64,000 nt of DNA from DASQZK01 sp963764345. GTDB lineage: Bacteria; Bacteroidota; Bacteroidia; Bacteroidales; GCA-2748055. The position numbers and the translations under genes were made by a program. The stretch lies in NCBI GenBank assembly GCA_963764345.1, contig CAVXSF010000004.1, positions 228,103 through 292,102 on the forward strand. The letters run 5' to 3'. Positions 18,249 through 27,390 of this stretch are shown one piece after another. Positions within the stretch are counted from its first letter, which is position 1; each line of letters starts with the position of its first letter. The notes beneath the pieces were generated by a model. The model had not been told where the DNA came from, did no database searches, and saw nothing but the letters and a program-made list of their open reading frames with translations.

Positions 18249-18968
18249 TCAGGGAAATGCCTTATAAACCATAAACCATGTGAGCTGCCGGTAAGTCGAA
18301 CCCGGTTTGTCGATATTTTTACGTTCTTCCTGGGAAATAAAAGGAACCAGTACATCGTCACCAGGCTTCCAGTCAGCAGGTGTCACAACATTTTTATTGT
18401 CAGACGTTAATTCAAGTGCGGTCAGGGTTCTTTTCAGTTCTTCAATGTTTCTTCCAACTTCATTTGGATAAAACATAATTGCTCTGACTTTATTATCAGG
18501 ATCGATAAAGAACACGCCCCTGATATTTTTACTTGAACTTTCTTCATTATGAATCATTCCGTAAAGTCTTGAGACAGCAAAATCGTTGTCGCTAATGATC
18601 GGAAATTCAATCTTAACAGCATCGTTATCATTGGATTTAACCCCTTCCAAAGCCGTTTTCCAACTTTCATGCTGGTCAAGTAGATCAGTAGACAGGACAA
18701 TCAGTTTGGCATTTAAGGCATCAAAATCCTTCTGGTCACGAGCCAGTTCGAGAATCTCGGACGAACAGACCGGTGTAAAATCTTTGGGATGAGAAAATAT
18801 AATTTTCCAGCTTTTACCGAAATCCCTCGGAAAATCGATTTTTCCATTCGTCGACATTGCGATAAAGGAAGGAGCCTGGGAGCCGATTTGTGGTATCTCG
18901 ACATCCTGAGACCAAACCTGGGTGAGAGTGAATAATATTAGGGCGGAAAATAATACAGCTTTTTTCAT
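18249..18968 (-). CDS. Exported 1-Cys (Prx6-type) peroxiredoxin
   Basis: A 239-residue AhpC/TSA family protein. A Sec signal (MKKAVLFSALILFTLTQVWS, cleavage before QDVEIP) precedes the thioredoxin fold. The peroxidatic Cys is in DFTPVCSSE. FVIDPDNKVRA-like and YPNEVGRN segments and the long C-terminal part (TPADWKPGDDVLVPF) place it in the Prx6 group, which reduces peroxides with one essential Cys. An exported Prx6-type enzyme is less usual than a cytosolic one; it would protect the periplasm. It is a single gene with its own promoter and terminator. Confidence 0.9.
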   Translation of the reverse strand: MKKAVLFSALILFTLTQVWSQDVEIPQIGSQAPSFIAMSTNGKIDFPRDFGKSWKIIFSHPKDFTPVCSSEILELARDQKDFDALNAKLIVLSTDLLDQHESWKTALEGVKSNDNDAVKIEFPIISDNDFAVSRLYGMIHNEESSSKNIRGVFFIDPDNKVRAIMFYPNEVGRNIEELKRTLTALELTSDNKNVVTPADWKPGDDVLVPFISQEERKNIDKPGSTYRQLTWFMVYKAFP

Positions 18969-19009
18969 GATCTTAATAAATTAGTTAAACGAATAAGCAA
19001 ACACATCGA

Positions 19010-19017
19010 CAAATCTA
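19010..19017 (-). promoter_or_regulatory. -7 box of the peroxiredoxin promoter
   Basis: On the minus strand TAGATTTG matches TAnnTTTG, 42 bases before the peroxiredoxin ATG. No clear -33 TTTG is visible at the expected distance. Confidence 0.4.
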
Positions 19018-19218
19018 CGATAACGGATCCCTGCAGGGGTAGAACTTTTCTGTCATAAAATAGGAATTTCCTGTCTTACAAGAGAAAAAGAAGGGAAGAA
19101 GAAGAAGAAGAAAGTCATAGCCAGAATAAAGAGCTTATAACTCAAATTTCTGAACTCGTTTATCAGGACTGGATATTCCGGGTGCAGGCGGCAACCGGAG
19201 AGCCTGGCTATTGCCGGA

Positions 19219-22200
19219 TTATTTTCGGTTTACTTCTGAAGGAAGTTTACCGAAAAATTTCAGGAATGATTTGGAAAAATATCCGGGTTCATCATACCCG
19301 ACCATATAAGCAATCTCCGATATGTTTCCCGCCCCGCTTTGCAGCAATTTCATAGCATGTTGCATCCGCACGGAACGGATGAAATGATTGGCCGGCATGT
19401 TGATTATGGCTTTTAATTTCCGGTGGAGCTGTGACTGGCTCATCCCGGCCTCTCTTGCCAAAGTATCCACTGAGAAGCTTATAACCCCGATATTCTTTTC
19501 CACCACAGCAAGCAACGTTTCCATGAAAGAGACATCATAAGGAGTTACCGAAATCTCACCCGGTTTGATGATACTGTTGCTGCTGAATTTCTGCCGCAGG
19601 ACACGCCTGCTTTCAATCAGGTTACTGATTCTGGCAAGCAATTCCTTGATATTAAAAGGTTTGGTGAGATAATCATCTGCACCCGTCTTCAGTCCGGTGA
19701 GTCTGTCACCAATATCGCCTCTGGCCGTAAGCAGAATGACGGGGATATGACTGGTAACCGCACTGGTCTTGATTTTTTCACAAAATTTAAACCCATCCAT
19801 CCCGGGCATCATAACGTCACTTATAATTAAATCCGGGATAAATTCTTCTGCCATGGAAAATCCTTCAAGTGCTCCCGGAGCTTGCATTACCCGGTATTCT
19901 TTCTGAATGCAGTCGACAATATACTTTCTGACCTGAACATGATCTTCAACGATCAAAACACAGGGTTTTTCCAAATCTTTACTGTACGTTGCCCTGCTGT
20001 GAATAACACTATCAGCATCCGTCTCATGCTCCACAGGCTGAATTTGCGCTTCGTGTGAATCCATTTCATCCGTGATCTGGTCAGCTGACAACAGACTTTC
20101 CCCGGCAGAGAACTGCACCCGGAACGTGGTTCCTGACCCGGGTACACTGCTGACACTTATTTCACCTTTATGCACTTTCACAAGCTCATTTACGTAGGCA
20201 AGACCAATCCCGGTCCCCTCATGGTTATTAAATCCGGACTTGTCTGCCTGGTAAAACCGGTTAAATATGAAAAGCAGTTTGTCTTCAGGAATACCAACAC
20301 CGGTATCTTTTACTATCAGCTCCAGGAAATCTTCCTGCCGGTAGTTGTTAACCTTACTTAATTTGACCGTTATCCGGCCATTGTCAGGAGTATATTTAAA
20401 AGCATTGTAGATAAGGTTATTACATATTTTCTCGAGAATATCCCGGTCGAAACAGAAATGATCATTGAATTCCGGATTTTCCAGCTCCGGACTCACTTCG
20501 AGGTTCAATACGATTTTTTTCTGATCGGCTAATGAGGCAAACGACATGGCCAGCCCGCCAATGAAAGTAACAATATCTCCTCTTTGAGCCCTGAGGACAT
20601 ATTTACCACTTTCAATTCTCGACAGATCCAGCAACTGATTGATCAGCTGAAGCATCCGGGATGCATTGGAATACATCATTTTAAACGTTTTATGGTTTTC
20701 TACATCCGTATTCTCTTCTATCAATCGTTCGAGTGGACCGTTAATAAGGGTAAGTGGCGTGCGGAATTCATGCGAAATGTTGGCGAAAAACGTTGATTTG
20801 AGCTGGTCCAGTTCTTTAAGTTTATTGGTTTCGATTACGGCAATCCTCATCTGATTTTTCAAAACTATACGTGAAAGCTCATATTTCCGGAGGCCGTACA
20901 ATATTCCGGACAGGATTAACAGGTACGCCGAATAGGCCCAGAAACTCAGCCACCATGGCCGCCCGATGGTCAAAGCCAGTGTAGCTTCCTTATTGCTCCA
21001 AACGCCATCACTGTTGGTACCACGTACCTTGAGTATGTAATTCCCCGGGGTCAGTTCAGCCAATGTCACACTCCTTTCCTTCCCGGTAGTTACCCAATGG
21101 TCGCCGGCCCGGCTCATACTGAAGGCAAAAGCGTTACTTAAGGGAGAAGCGAAATCCAGGGAGGCAAAATCAATGGTAAAATGGTTCTGTTTGAAAGATA
21201 ATTTCAAATGATGTGATTCCTGAACATCAAACATTTTTTCACTGACTGAAAGATGGTTATCATCATATAACTGCAAACCGGTGAAAACGACTGGCGCCAT
21301 AAATTCTTCAGGTACAATGGCGGATGGGAAAAAACAGTTATAGCCTTTGATCCCGCCAAAGAATATTTCGCCATCCGCGCTTTTATAGTATGCCCCACGG
21401 TTGAATTCATTGCTTTGTAAACCATCAGCCATATCGTAGTTGGTAAACAATTCCAATTCAATGTCAAACCTGGACAATCCCCTGTTGGTGCTTATCCATA
21501 AATACTTTTTTCCATCAGATAACAGGCCGTTAACGATGTTATTGGCAAGACCCTCTTTCTCTGTAAATTTGGTGAGATCACCGGTTTGGGTGTCAAATCT
21601 GCACAAACCGCTCATGGCAGTGCCCAGCCAAAGAATTTTTCCCGGCTCTGAAGGATCTGGTATCATTGCTCTTATTTCGCTGTTAAGCACGTTACCCGGA
21701 TTGCCGGAACCTTGCCCTGCATCGGTTAATTTATGTGTTTCAACGTTAAAATAATGCAACCCGTTTTTCGCAGCTATCCAGAAATTTCCTTCTGCATCCT
21801 GCCACATGGATGGGAAAACTGCTTCGCTAAAACCATCAAGGGGAGAACTATTATACCGGTAATGATGAAACTGCCCCTTATTCTGATCCAATTCGGCAAT
21901 GGTATTCGGCGTCAGAATCCAAATATGCCCTTTACTGCAATGAACATAACTCACCCTCGGTTCCCTGCTTTTTTCACCTTCCGTTAATCCCGTTTTAAAA
22001 CATTTGTAAGTCCCGTCATCAGGGTTAAACCTTACCAGTCCGATGCCTGATGCTATCCACAAATTTCCCTTTTCATCTTCAGTAATATAAAATACAGAAC
22101 CGATCTGTCCTCCCGGTAAATCTTTAAAAGGCACCAGGGTGATCACCCCATGTTTACGGTCCGTTCGGAACAGACCCTCGTTTGCCCCGATCCATAATGT

Positions 22201-23457
22201 ATTTGGGTCCCCGGGCCGTTCAAAAAATGTCCGGATACTGATATTTCGGACTGTGGACAAGAATGAATGACTGCCGGCCAGGATGTCATTCGGATAAACA
22301 AATTTTACCGATCCCGGGCTGAACAGGGATAGTCCGTGTCCGTTACTGCCGACCCACATGGTGCCACCCATATCGGCAAATAAACATGAAAACCAGCCTC
22401 CCTGTAATCCCAGTTTTTGATCTTTTTCATTAGACAGATGCGAATAATTGCCTGTAGCAGTATTTATAACAAAGATATTCCCCTCGCTTCCGATCCAGAT
22501 CTGTTCCTTGTCCCCGTTCACAAAGCTGGTGGCTGTCATAACATTTATCGGGGGAAAGTCTTTGTATGACTTAAAAACCTTTTTTGTCTGGTCAAAAGCG
22601 AACAGGCCAAAATGATTTCCCATCCATACACCTCCCTTGCTGTCAGCGAAAATAACCTGCGCCCCGGTATTGTCATCTCCTGATGTTGTACCTGCTGCTT
22701 TGGAAGCTTCAGAAGTGAGCTCAAACCCAATCTTTTGAAATTCGTCGGGCTGACCGGCACCTCCGTATCGAAAAATATTGTGCTGGGTTCCTACCCAGAG
22801 TTGCTGATACTGGTCGAAAAAAAGTGTGCTTATTCTGGCATGATCTTCAGGAAAACCTTTTTCAGGACTATCGTATCGCACAATAATGACATTATCTTTA
22901 TCAGGTAAACGTTTACCATCAGGGCAAAACAGCCTGTTCAACCCGCCACCGTTCGTTCCGATCCAGACATTCCCCATACGGTCGCCTGCTATGGCTTTTA
23001 TATGATTATTTGAAAGACTGTTACTATTTCCGGGATCATTTGAAAAATTAATAAACCGTTTGGATTGCCGGTTGAAATAAAACAAGCCCCCACTAAAAGT
23101 CCCAATCCAGAGTCGATGCAGGGGATCCTCATAAATCGCTGTTATGTAGTTATCGGTTAGCGAAAACGTATCCGAGGGCTCATACTTAAACACGGTAAAA
23201 TGATAACCGTCGTAGAGATTCAAACCATCTTTAGTTCCAATCCAGATGAATCCGATGTGATCCTGGCAAATGGATGAAATCAGATTCTGAGAAAGACCAT
23301 CATCCACTGTTATCGGTCTGAATCTGTATCTTTCGGAGGGATGGGAGGCCCGGGATGTGGTTTGCGGAAAACCGGAAGGGGAAACCATTAAAAGAAGAAT
23401 GACGCACAGGAAGAACATCCATGGACGATGTAGCTGGTATGTATTACGGGAGGACAT
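19219..23457 (-). CDS. Hybrid two-component system sensor-regulator (HTCS)
   Basis: A protein of about 1,410 residues combining sensor and regulator. After a signal/anchor (MFFLCVILLLMV) come many two-bladed propeller Reg_prop repeats (LWIGTFSGGLF, VWIGTNGGGLNRL, LWVGTQHN), a Y_Y_Y domain (PGNYILKVRGTNSDGVWS), one membrane segment (LSFWAYSAYLLILSGILYGL), HisKA with phospho-His in NISHEFRTPLT, an HATPase (DTGVGIPEDK, GTGIGLAYV), a receiver (LIISDVMMPGMDG) and a C-terminal AraC helix-turn-helix (ISEIAYMVGYDEPGYFSKSF). Family members sense oligosaccharides in the periplasm and activate polysaccharide loci. No susCD pair is near. The frame is open to 23514; ATG 23457 gives a better signal peptide. 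Confidence 0.93.
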   Translation of the reverse strand: MSSRNTYQLHRPWMFFLCVILLLMVSPSGFPQTTSRASHPSERYRFRPITVDDGLSQNLISSICQDHIGFIWIGTKDGLNLYDGYHFTVFKYEPSDTFSLTDNYITAIYEDPLHRLWIGTFSGGLFYFNRQSKRFINFSNDPGNSNSLSNNHIKAIAGDRMGNVWIGTNGGGLNRLFCPDGKRLPDKDNVIIVRYDSPEKGFPEDHARISTLFFDQYQQLWVGTQHNIFRYGGAGQPDEFQKIGFELTSEASKAAGTTSGDDNTGAQVIFADSKGGVWMGNHFGLFAFDQTKKVFKSYKDFPPINVMTATSFVNGDKEQIWIGSEGNIFVINTATGNYSHLSNEKDQKLGLQGGWFSCLFADMGGTMWVGSNGHGLSLFSPGSVKFVYPNDILAGSHSFLSTVRNISIRTFFERPGDPNTLWIGANEGLFRTDRKHGVITLVPFKDLPGGQIGSVFYITEDEKGNLWIASGIGLVRFNPDDGTYKCFKTGLTEGEKSREPRVSYVHCSKGHIWILTPNTIAELDQNKGQFHHYRYNSSPLDGFSEAVFPSMWQDAEGNFWIAAKNGLHYFNVETHKLTDAGQGSGNPGNVLNSEIRAMIPDPSEPGKILWLGTAMSGLCRFDTQTGDLTKFTEKEGLANNIVNGLLSDGKKYLWISTNRGLSRFDIELELFTNYDMADGLQSNEFNRGAYYKSADGEIFFGGIKGYNCFFPSAIVPEEFMAPVVFTGLQLYDDNHLSVSEKMFDVQESHHLKLSFKQNHFTIDFASLDFASPLSNAFAFSMSRAGDHWVTTGKERSVTLAELTPGNYILKVRGTNSDGVWSNKEATLALTIGRPWWLSFWAYSAYLLILSGILYGLRKYELSRIVLKNQMRIAVIETNKLKELDQLKSTFFANISHEFRTPLTLINGPLERLIEENTDVENHKTFKMMYSNASRMLQLINQLLDLSRIESGKYVLRAQRGDIVTFIGGLAMSFASLADQKKIVLNLEVSPELENPEFNDHFCFDRDILEKICNNLIYNAFKYTPDNGRITVKLSKVNNYRQEDFLELIVKDTGVGIPEDKLLFIFNRFYQADKSGFNNHEGTGIGLAYVNELVKVHKGEISVSSVPGSGTTFRVQFSAGESLLSADQITDEMDSHEAQIQPVEHETDADSVIHSRATYSKDLEKPCVLIVEDHVQVRKYIVDCIQKEYRVMQAPGALEGFSMAEEFIPDLIISDVMMPGMDGFKFCEKIKTSAVTSHIPVILLTARGDIGDRLTGLKTGADDYLTKPFNIKELLARISNLIESRRVLRQKFSSNSIIKPGEISVTPYDVSFMETLLAVVEKNIGVISFSVDTLAREAGMSQSQLHRKLKAIINMPANHFIRSVRMQHAMKLLQSGAGNISEIAYMVGYDEPGYFSKSFLKFFGKLPSEVNRK

Positions 23458-23848
23458 CCCAGGAAAAGATGCAGAAGAACGGGCCGAAAAGGGTGATAAC
23501 AAGAAAAGAAACATAAACTCTGGTGTCTGTGAAAAATCTGGTCCGCTAACTGAAATTGATCCAAGGTGCTTCCAAAACCTCTTTCAGTCAAATATCATTT
23601 TCAGGTGATACTGGTCTGGAGTCTGATCTGTATCACTCCCACGCTTCCAATCCCGCCCATCTATGAACCGTCCTGAAACGGATTCAATGTGAACAATGCA
23701 GGAACCCCGACACCGAAAATTTTCTATTGCTATCTAACATAATTAATGATCAATTGTTTAAATGCCTCCCCTGAAAATCCGTCTATTAAAGTAACAATCC
23801 TGAATCTCAGTATCGGTTTCGTGAGAAGGCATTCCGGTTGTACGGCCG
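23458..23848. other. Intergenic region upstream of the HTCS gene
   Basis: About 390 bases between two minus-strand genes. Short frames on both strands show no family features. No clear promoter box or repeat was found. Confidence 0.5.
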
Positions 23849-24841
23849 TTACATCCGGGGTGATGCCGCATCCTTTCTCAGGATCTCAAAAATATTTTCA
23901 GTCACTTCCAATCCGGTTCTCAGTCCTTCACCCTGAAAAAAAGTCTTCCCCGACTTATCCTTCAGAACCACATTCACCACCGAATCAACACTCTCTTTAA
24001 TCAGCCTTTTCATCTCACCCCGTTGAGGTGCCCGCAGGTTTCCCGAGCGGTTCAGGAGTATATGAAAGAAGATGTTCTGTTCCCTCCCATTTATTTGAAT
24101 ATCGATAGCATTCACCTCACGGCTGGTCCGGATGATCTTTGAACCATTGTATGTGGAAAACAGGAAAAATCTTCCGCTGAAATATAAAAAGTAGAGAAAT
24201 CCCATGAAATAGCTGCCCAGCCATGGTATCTTCGCAATTGAGAGCATAACTGATGTATCTTTATTTTTAAAGGAATTTGAGTGAAGCCAGATCCAGGCAG
24301 CCGGAAATGAACTGCCCCAATCCTTTTCAATATACCCTCTTCCGCCGGCAAAATTAATTTCCTCATCATTCATATACAGGTTACCCTTGAGATCATGGCC
24401 CACCGATACCACGCCGTGTTTGCACTCCATGAACGGGACGAACGAATACCAGCCCATGATGCCGGGCGAAAATAAGGAAGAAGGGTAATTCACTATGTTG
24501 CTGTACTCAATTTTGCCGCTGATCTGAAGATTCCCGTCCGAAATATTCATCTCTGAGTATTCTTTCGAGAAAAAGGAGTCCCCAATCCTGATACTGAACA
24601 GTTTCGGCTTCCACTCAAAACGGGATAATTCATACCTTGTATACCATGATTGTCCCGAAACACCGTCAAGGACCTGAATGAAGGCATGGTGGTCACCTTT
24701 AGCCAGTGATATGCCCGGAATAAAGGAAAGTACGTGCCGTAAGTCATGCGATACGTGTTTCAGATACCAGCCTTCGAAGTAATTGTTCCTTTTCAGGTTC
24801 CCCTGAAAGACTTCCGGATGAAATAATTTCATTTTTAGCAT
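23849..24841 (-). CDS. Tocopherol-cyclase-like protein
   Basis: About 330 residues. HPEVFQGNLKRNNYFEGWYLK, FIPGISLAKGDHHAFIQV, MGWYSFVPFMECKHGVVS, GGRGYIEKDWGSSFPAAWIW are the lipocalin-like hallmarks of the tocopherol cyclase family (Pfam Tocopherol_cycl). In plants and cyanobacteria the family closes the chromanol ring of vitamin E; in other bacteria the role is unknown, and this organism shows no tocopherol pathway here. The frame is open to 25096, but the first 85 residues lack similarity; ATG 24841 or 24832 is the likely start. It is flanked by the HTCS and a decayed island. Confidence 0.75.
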   Translation of the reverse strand: MLKMKLFHPEVFQGNLKRNNYFEGWYLKHVSHDLRHVLSFIPGISLAKGDHHAFIQVLDGVSGQSWYTRYELSRFEWKPKLFSIRIGDSFFSKEYSEMNISDGNLQISGKIEYSNIVNYPSSLFSPGIMGWYSFVPFMECKHGVVSVGHDLKGNLYMNDEEINFAGGRGYIEKDWGSSFPAAWIWLHSNSFKNKDTSVMLSIAKIPWLGSYFMGFLYFLYFSGRFFLFSTYNGSKIIRTSREVNAIDIQINGREQNIFFHILLNRSGNLRAPQRGEMKRLIKESVDSVVNVVLKDKSGKTFFQGEGLRTGLEVTENIFEILRKDAASPRM

Positions 24842-25136
24842 TTTGCTTCTAGGAACAACAAGGGGACCGGATAAATGTTTCAAACGGAAAATACCTGCGA
24901 CTTTTAGTTGTACAAAGAGGGTAAAAGAACAGGCATTTTTCATCCTGCGGAGAAGCATTCCGTGAAACAAATATTCATTTTTTAACTCATAATAAGAAAA
25001 CAAAACTAACCATGAGCAGAACATCCAAAAGTATCCGGGACACACGAACCGGGAGTTCGTTCCCGGAGAGGAAGCCGGTACACGGCCTGAAACCACGGTT
25101 AATGAAAAAATATAAGTCGGACCTGCGAACCCTAAG

Positions 25137-25285
25137 TCAGGGAAGATATGAGTGAGGTGGTACCTGGAAATTGCTGAGTGGATGTATGAAATATTTAGTG
25201 TAGTTGGTCACTCCATAAAACCGTGCCCCGTAATCATACCAGTTTACGCCCGTTTTTTGCGTTTCCCAGAAGCTCCTAATCCTCC
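25137..25285 (-). pseudogene. Rhs core fragment
   Basis: The minus strand reads KTGVNWYDYGARFYG, nearly the conserved Rhs-core signature WYDYGARFYDP, then departs into unrelated sequence (VTNYTKYFIHPLSNF) and stops at 25137. No Rhs repeats precede it. It is a broken core end, similar to the one at 28062-28136. Confidence 0.55.
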
Positions 25286-25453
25286 ATAAATCCTTGTTCA
25301 AAGAACGCAATTGTAGACTAAAAGTAGCGATTTTTTCTTTTAATTGAGTTTTCGGATCTGGCTATTGCAATGCGCGGCGCAATCGGCAACTGCAAAAGGC
25401 AGGACAAAAAACTGCTGCAGAAGGGTTGGAGGCGGGGAGGGTGAAGTAGATGA

Positions 25454-26005
25454 CTATTTCTTTTTGTTTTGTTTATATCCTATCCCGGGGCGATTCTTCT
25501 GATCAAGTTCTTCCTGTTTTGTTTTTTCCAGTTGCTTGAGATATTCAAAGATCAGCATAAGTTTTTCATCCTGCTCCATGTCCTTTCTTTCAAGCTGTTC
25601 AAGTTTCCGGAGTATTTCTTTATGGGTAGAAAGTAACTCCCGCATTTTGGTAAAAATCCGGATGATCCGGATATTTACTGAGATTGCCCTTTCACTGTTT
25701 AATACACTAGACAGCATAGCTACACCCTGTTCAGTAAAAGCCATCGGTGGATAACGAACACCACCCCAACTTGAGGTGCCAAATTGGCTCCTCAAGTCTG
25801 TAAACTCTATATCAGATAACTCGAACATAAAGTCTTCCGGAAAGCGGCTAATATTTCGTCTGACTGCCCTTTTAAGCTGCTTGGTTTCTACTTCATATAG
25901 TTCAGCCAGATCCATGTCTAACATTACTTTTTTATTCCTGATCAAATAGATTTTGCTCATTACAATTTCATCAGGTATCGATATGCCTTTTCCGGATTCA
26001 CTCAT
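25454..26005 (-). CDS. ORF6N-domain DNA-binding protein
   Basis: A 183-residue protein. Its N-terminal ORF6N domain (IPDEIVMSKIYLIRNKKVML, DMDLAELYEVETKQLKRAV, NISRFPEDFMFEL, MAFTEQGVAMLSSVLNS) is a KilA-N-related DNA-binding fold of phages and mobile islands; the C-terminal part is a coiled coil ending in basic residues. Many chromosomal copies exist in Bacteroidota with no proven role. A perfect 13-base-arm palindrome lies 34 bases upstream of the start and may be its own operator. Neighbours are recombinase and Rhs fragments, in keeping with a mobile origin. Confidence 0.85.
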   Translation of the reverse strand: MSESGKGISIPDEIVMSKIYLIRNKKVMLDMDLAELYEVETKQLKRAVRRNISRFPEDFMFELSDIEFTDLRSQFGTSSWGGVRYPPMAFTEQGVAMLSSVLNSERAISVNIRIIRIFTKMRELLSTHKEILRKLEQLERKDMEQDEKLMLIFEYLKQLEKTKQEELDQKNRPGIGYKQNKKK

Positions 26006-26038
26006 AGTTTTGGGTTTTTACAAAACTGAATTATATTT

Positions 26039-26067
26039 CTTTAAGGTCGCAATTTGCGACCTTAAAG
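26039..26067. promoter_or_regulatory. Perfect palindrome upstream of the ORF6N gene
   Basis: CTTTAAGGTCGCA (26039-26051), spacer ATT, TGCGACCTTAAAG (26055-26067). It lies 34-62 bases before the ORF6N ATG, where an operator would be. On the plus strand it is followed by GTTTTTGTTT, so a terminator is an alternative reading, though no plus-strand gene ends here. Confidence 0.5.
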
Positions 26068-26241
26068 GTTTTTGTTTGCCAATGGATGATACTTATCCAA
26101 CAGTTCCTGCAACTTATCCAGGTTATTCAGCTGGTATCGCTCCGTACTACTTAAGTACTTAGGCCCGGCCATATACTGCAACTGCATCAGGTTAGTATTC
26201 TTCAGCCACCAGGTGCTCATAATGACCCGGATCGGCGTTAT
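26062..26241 (-). pseudogene. C-terminal fragment of a tyrosine recombinase
   Basis: The minus strand reads MSTWWLKNTNLMQLQYMAGP, then KYLSSTERYQLNNLDKLQEL and DKYHPLANKNL. This matches the last 50 residues of Bacteroidota phage/transposon integrases (WLK...QYMAGHKYVSSTE.Y...NLDDLQ...KYHPLG). The His usually found in MAGHKY is Pro here. The catalytic Arg and the rest of the protein are absent upstream. It points to an old integration event. The 170 bases to the right (26242-26412) show nothing recognisable. Confidence 0.55.
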
Positions 26242-26412
26242 GTCTATTAGGTGTGATTTCAGTATTTCACACCAGATTGTTAAAAATACGTTAAGAGACC
26301 AAACAACAGGCTGTCCGTGAACCCTTCACCCTTTAATGTGAAAAAGAGCAAAAAATCAGCGTCCGGATTATAGTTTTATTCATGCATTTAGAATTACAGC
26401 AATTTTGGACGC

Positions 26413-26661
26413 TATGAAAGAGGCGACGCCAGGCCTTCGGCCGAAGTATTTGACCGGATCGCTCAGGCACTGGACACTTCACCGGATTACCTGATCAAGG
26501 GAACCATGCAGGACAAGGCAGGAAACACTATCAGCGATAACGAGCTGCTGATCATGTTCAAAAAAGTGGAAAAACTACCGGAAGATAAAAAGCGGTTGGT
26601 GAAGGAGTTTTTGGATTCATTCCTTTTTAAAGATAATGTACATAGGCAGTTGGCAGGGTAA
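26413..26661 (+). pseudogene. 5'-truncated XRE-family helix-turn-helix regulator
   Basis: The plus strand encodes YERGDARPSAEVFDRIAQAL, then DTSPDYLIKGTMQDKAG, and VEKLPEDKKRLVKEFLDSFL before TAA at 26659. This is the second half of an XRE regulator: the last HTH helix (ARPSAEVFDRIAQALDTSPDYL) and the usual coiled C-terminus. The first HTH helices are missing and no start codon fits, so it is a remnant. Confidence 0.6.
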
Positions 26662-26703
26662 GATAAAAATGAATATTAATTTAAAAGTATTTAATTTTAC
26701 TTA

Positions 26704-27390
26704 TTAATCGTTGGATTGAAAAAAACCATTTACTAGAAAATAATTCAAATATTTGTTATCAATAATTTTATCTTTGCTAAACTTAGTAATAGAAATATCG
26801 ATATTCCCATCATTATTTATATCCTTGTAATCATAGAGGAAAAAATTATCATTAAAAATCATTACAGGCATATTAAATCTTGATAAATTAAAAATAGTTA
26901 ATAACCCTGCCTTACTCGCATATACATACCCAAAGGCAAAAAGTAATGTATCTTTTTCAGAACTTTTTTGTAAAAAAATATAATTTGATTTTAAAATATT
27001 TGAATTTAGAAAATCAGGAACATATTGTAATAAATAAGAATTAGCTTTGATCCAACCATTTATATTGAAAAACGTTTTTTCTTTATTTTGCCATTTAAAT
27101 ATAATCCTATGAAAATCACCAGGATCACTCCAATTTTTAATTTTTTCAAGAATAATATCCATTCTAGATCCATCATTAACTTTCACCTTAAATGAATCAA
27201 CAATAACAAATCCGTAACTATTTTTAATCTCCGCTTCTCTAGAGTTATCTAACTTCTCACCAATTAATTTTTCACCAGTAATTTTTGTCTGTGATACCTT
27301 ACTTTTTTTATCATTTGTTTTATTTATGTTGCATTGCGCAAGTATAAATATCATAAGAACTAAGGTTATCAATTGTGTTATTTTTCTCAT
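26704..27390 (-). CDS. Putative lipoprotein immunity protein of the Rhs toxin tip
   Basis: A 228-residue predicted lipoprotein (signal MRKITQLITLVLMIFILAQC, lipobox Cys20). It is markedly AT-rich, rich in Asn, Lys, Ile and Phe, unlike the flanking genes. Near the C-terminus YDYKDINNDGNIDISI resembles a calcium-binding FG-GAP/dockerin loop. I recognise no family. Its start overlaps the stop of the Rhs tip by four bases (ATGA), the standard arrangement of toxin then immunity gene. A lipid-anchored periplasmic location would suit neutralising a cell-wall-directed toxin. Immunity function is inferred from position and export only. Confidence 0.55.
   Translation of the reverse strand: MRKITQLITLVLMIFILAQCNINKTNDKKSKVSQTKITGEKLIGEKLDNSREAEIKNSYGFVIVDSFKVKVNDGSRMDIILEKIKNWSDPGDFHRIIFKWQNKEKTFFNINGWIKANSYLLQYVPDFLNSNILKSNYIFLQKSSEKDTLLFAFGYVYASKAGLLTIFNLSRFNMPVMIFNDNFFLYDYKDINNDGNIDISITKFSKDKIIDNKYLNYFLVNGFFQSND

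Noticed and set aside
19088..19112. GAA-rich purine run
   Set aside because: Looks like a short simple-sequence tract in spacer; too short and imperfect to treat as a phase-variable repeat.
23746..24000. Plus-strand 84-residue frame
   Set aside because: It overlaps the end of the tocopherol-cyclase-like gene in antisense and has no recognisable motif.
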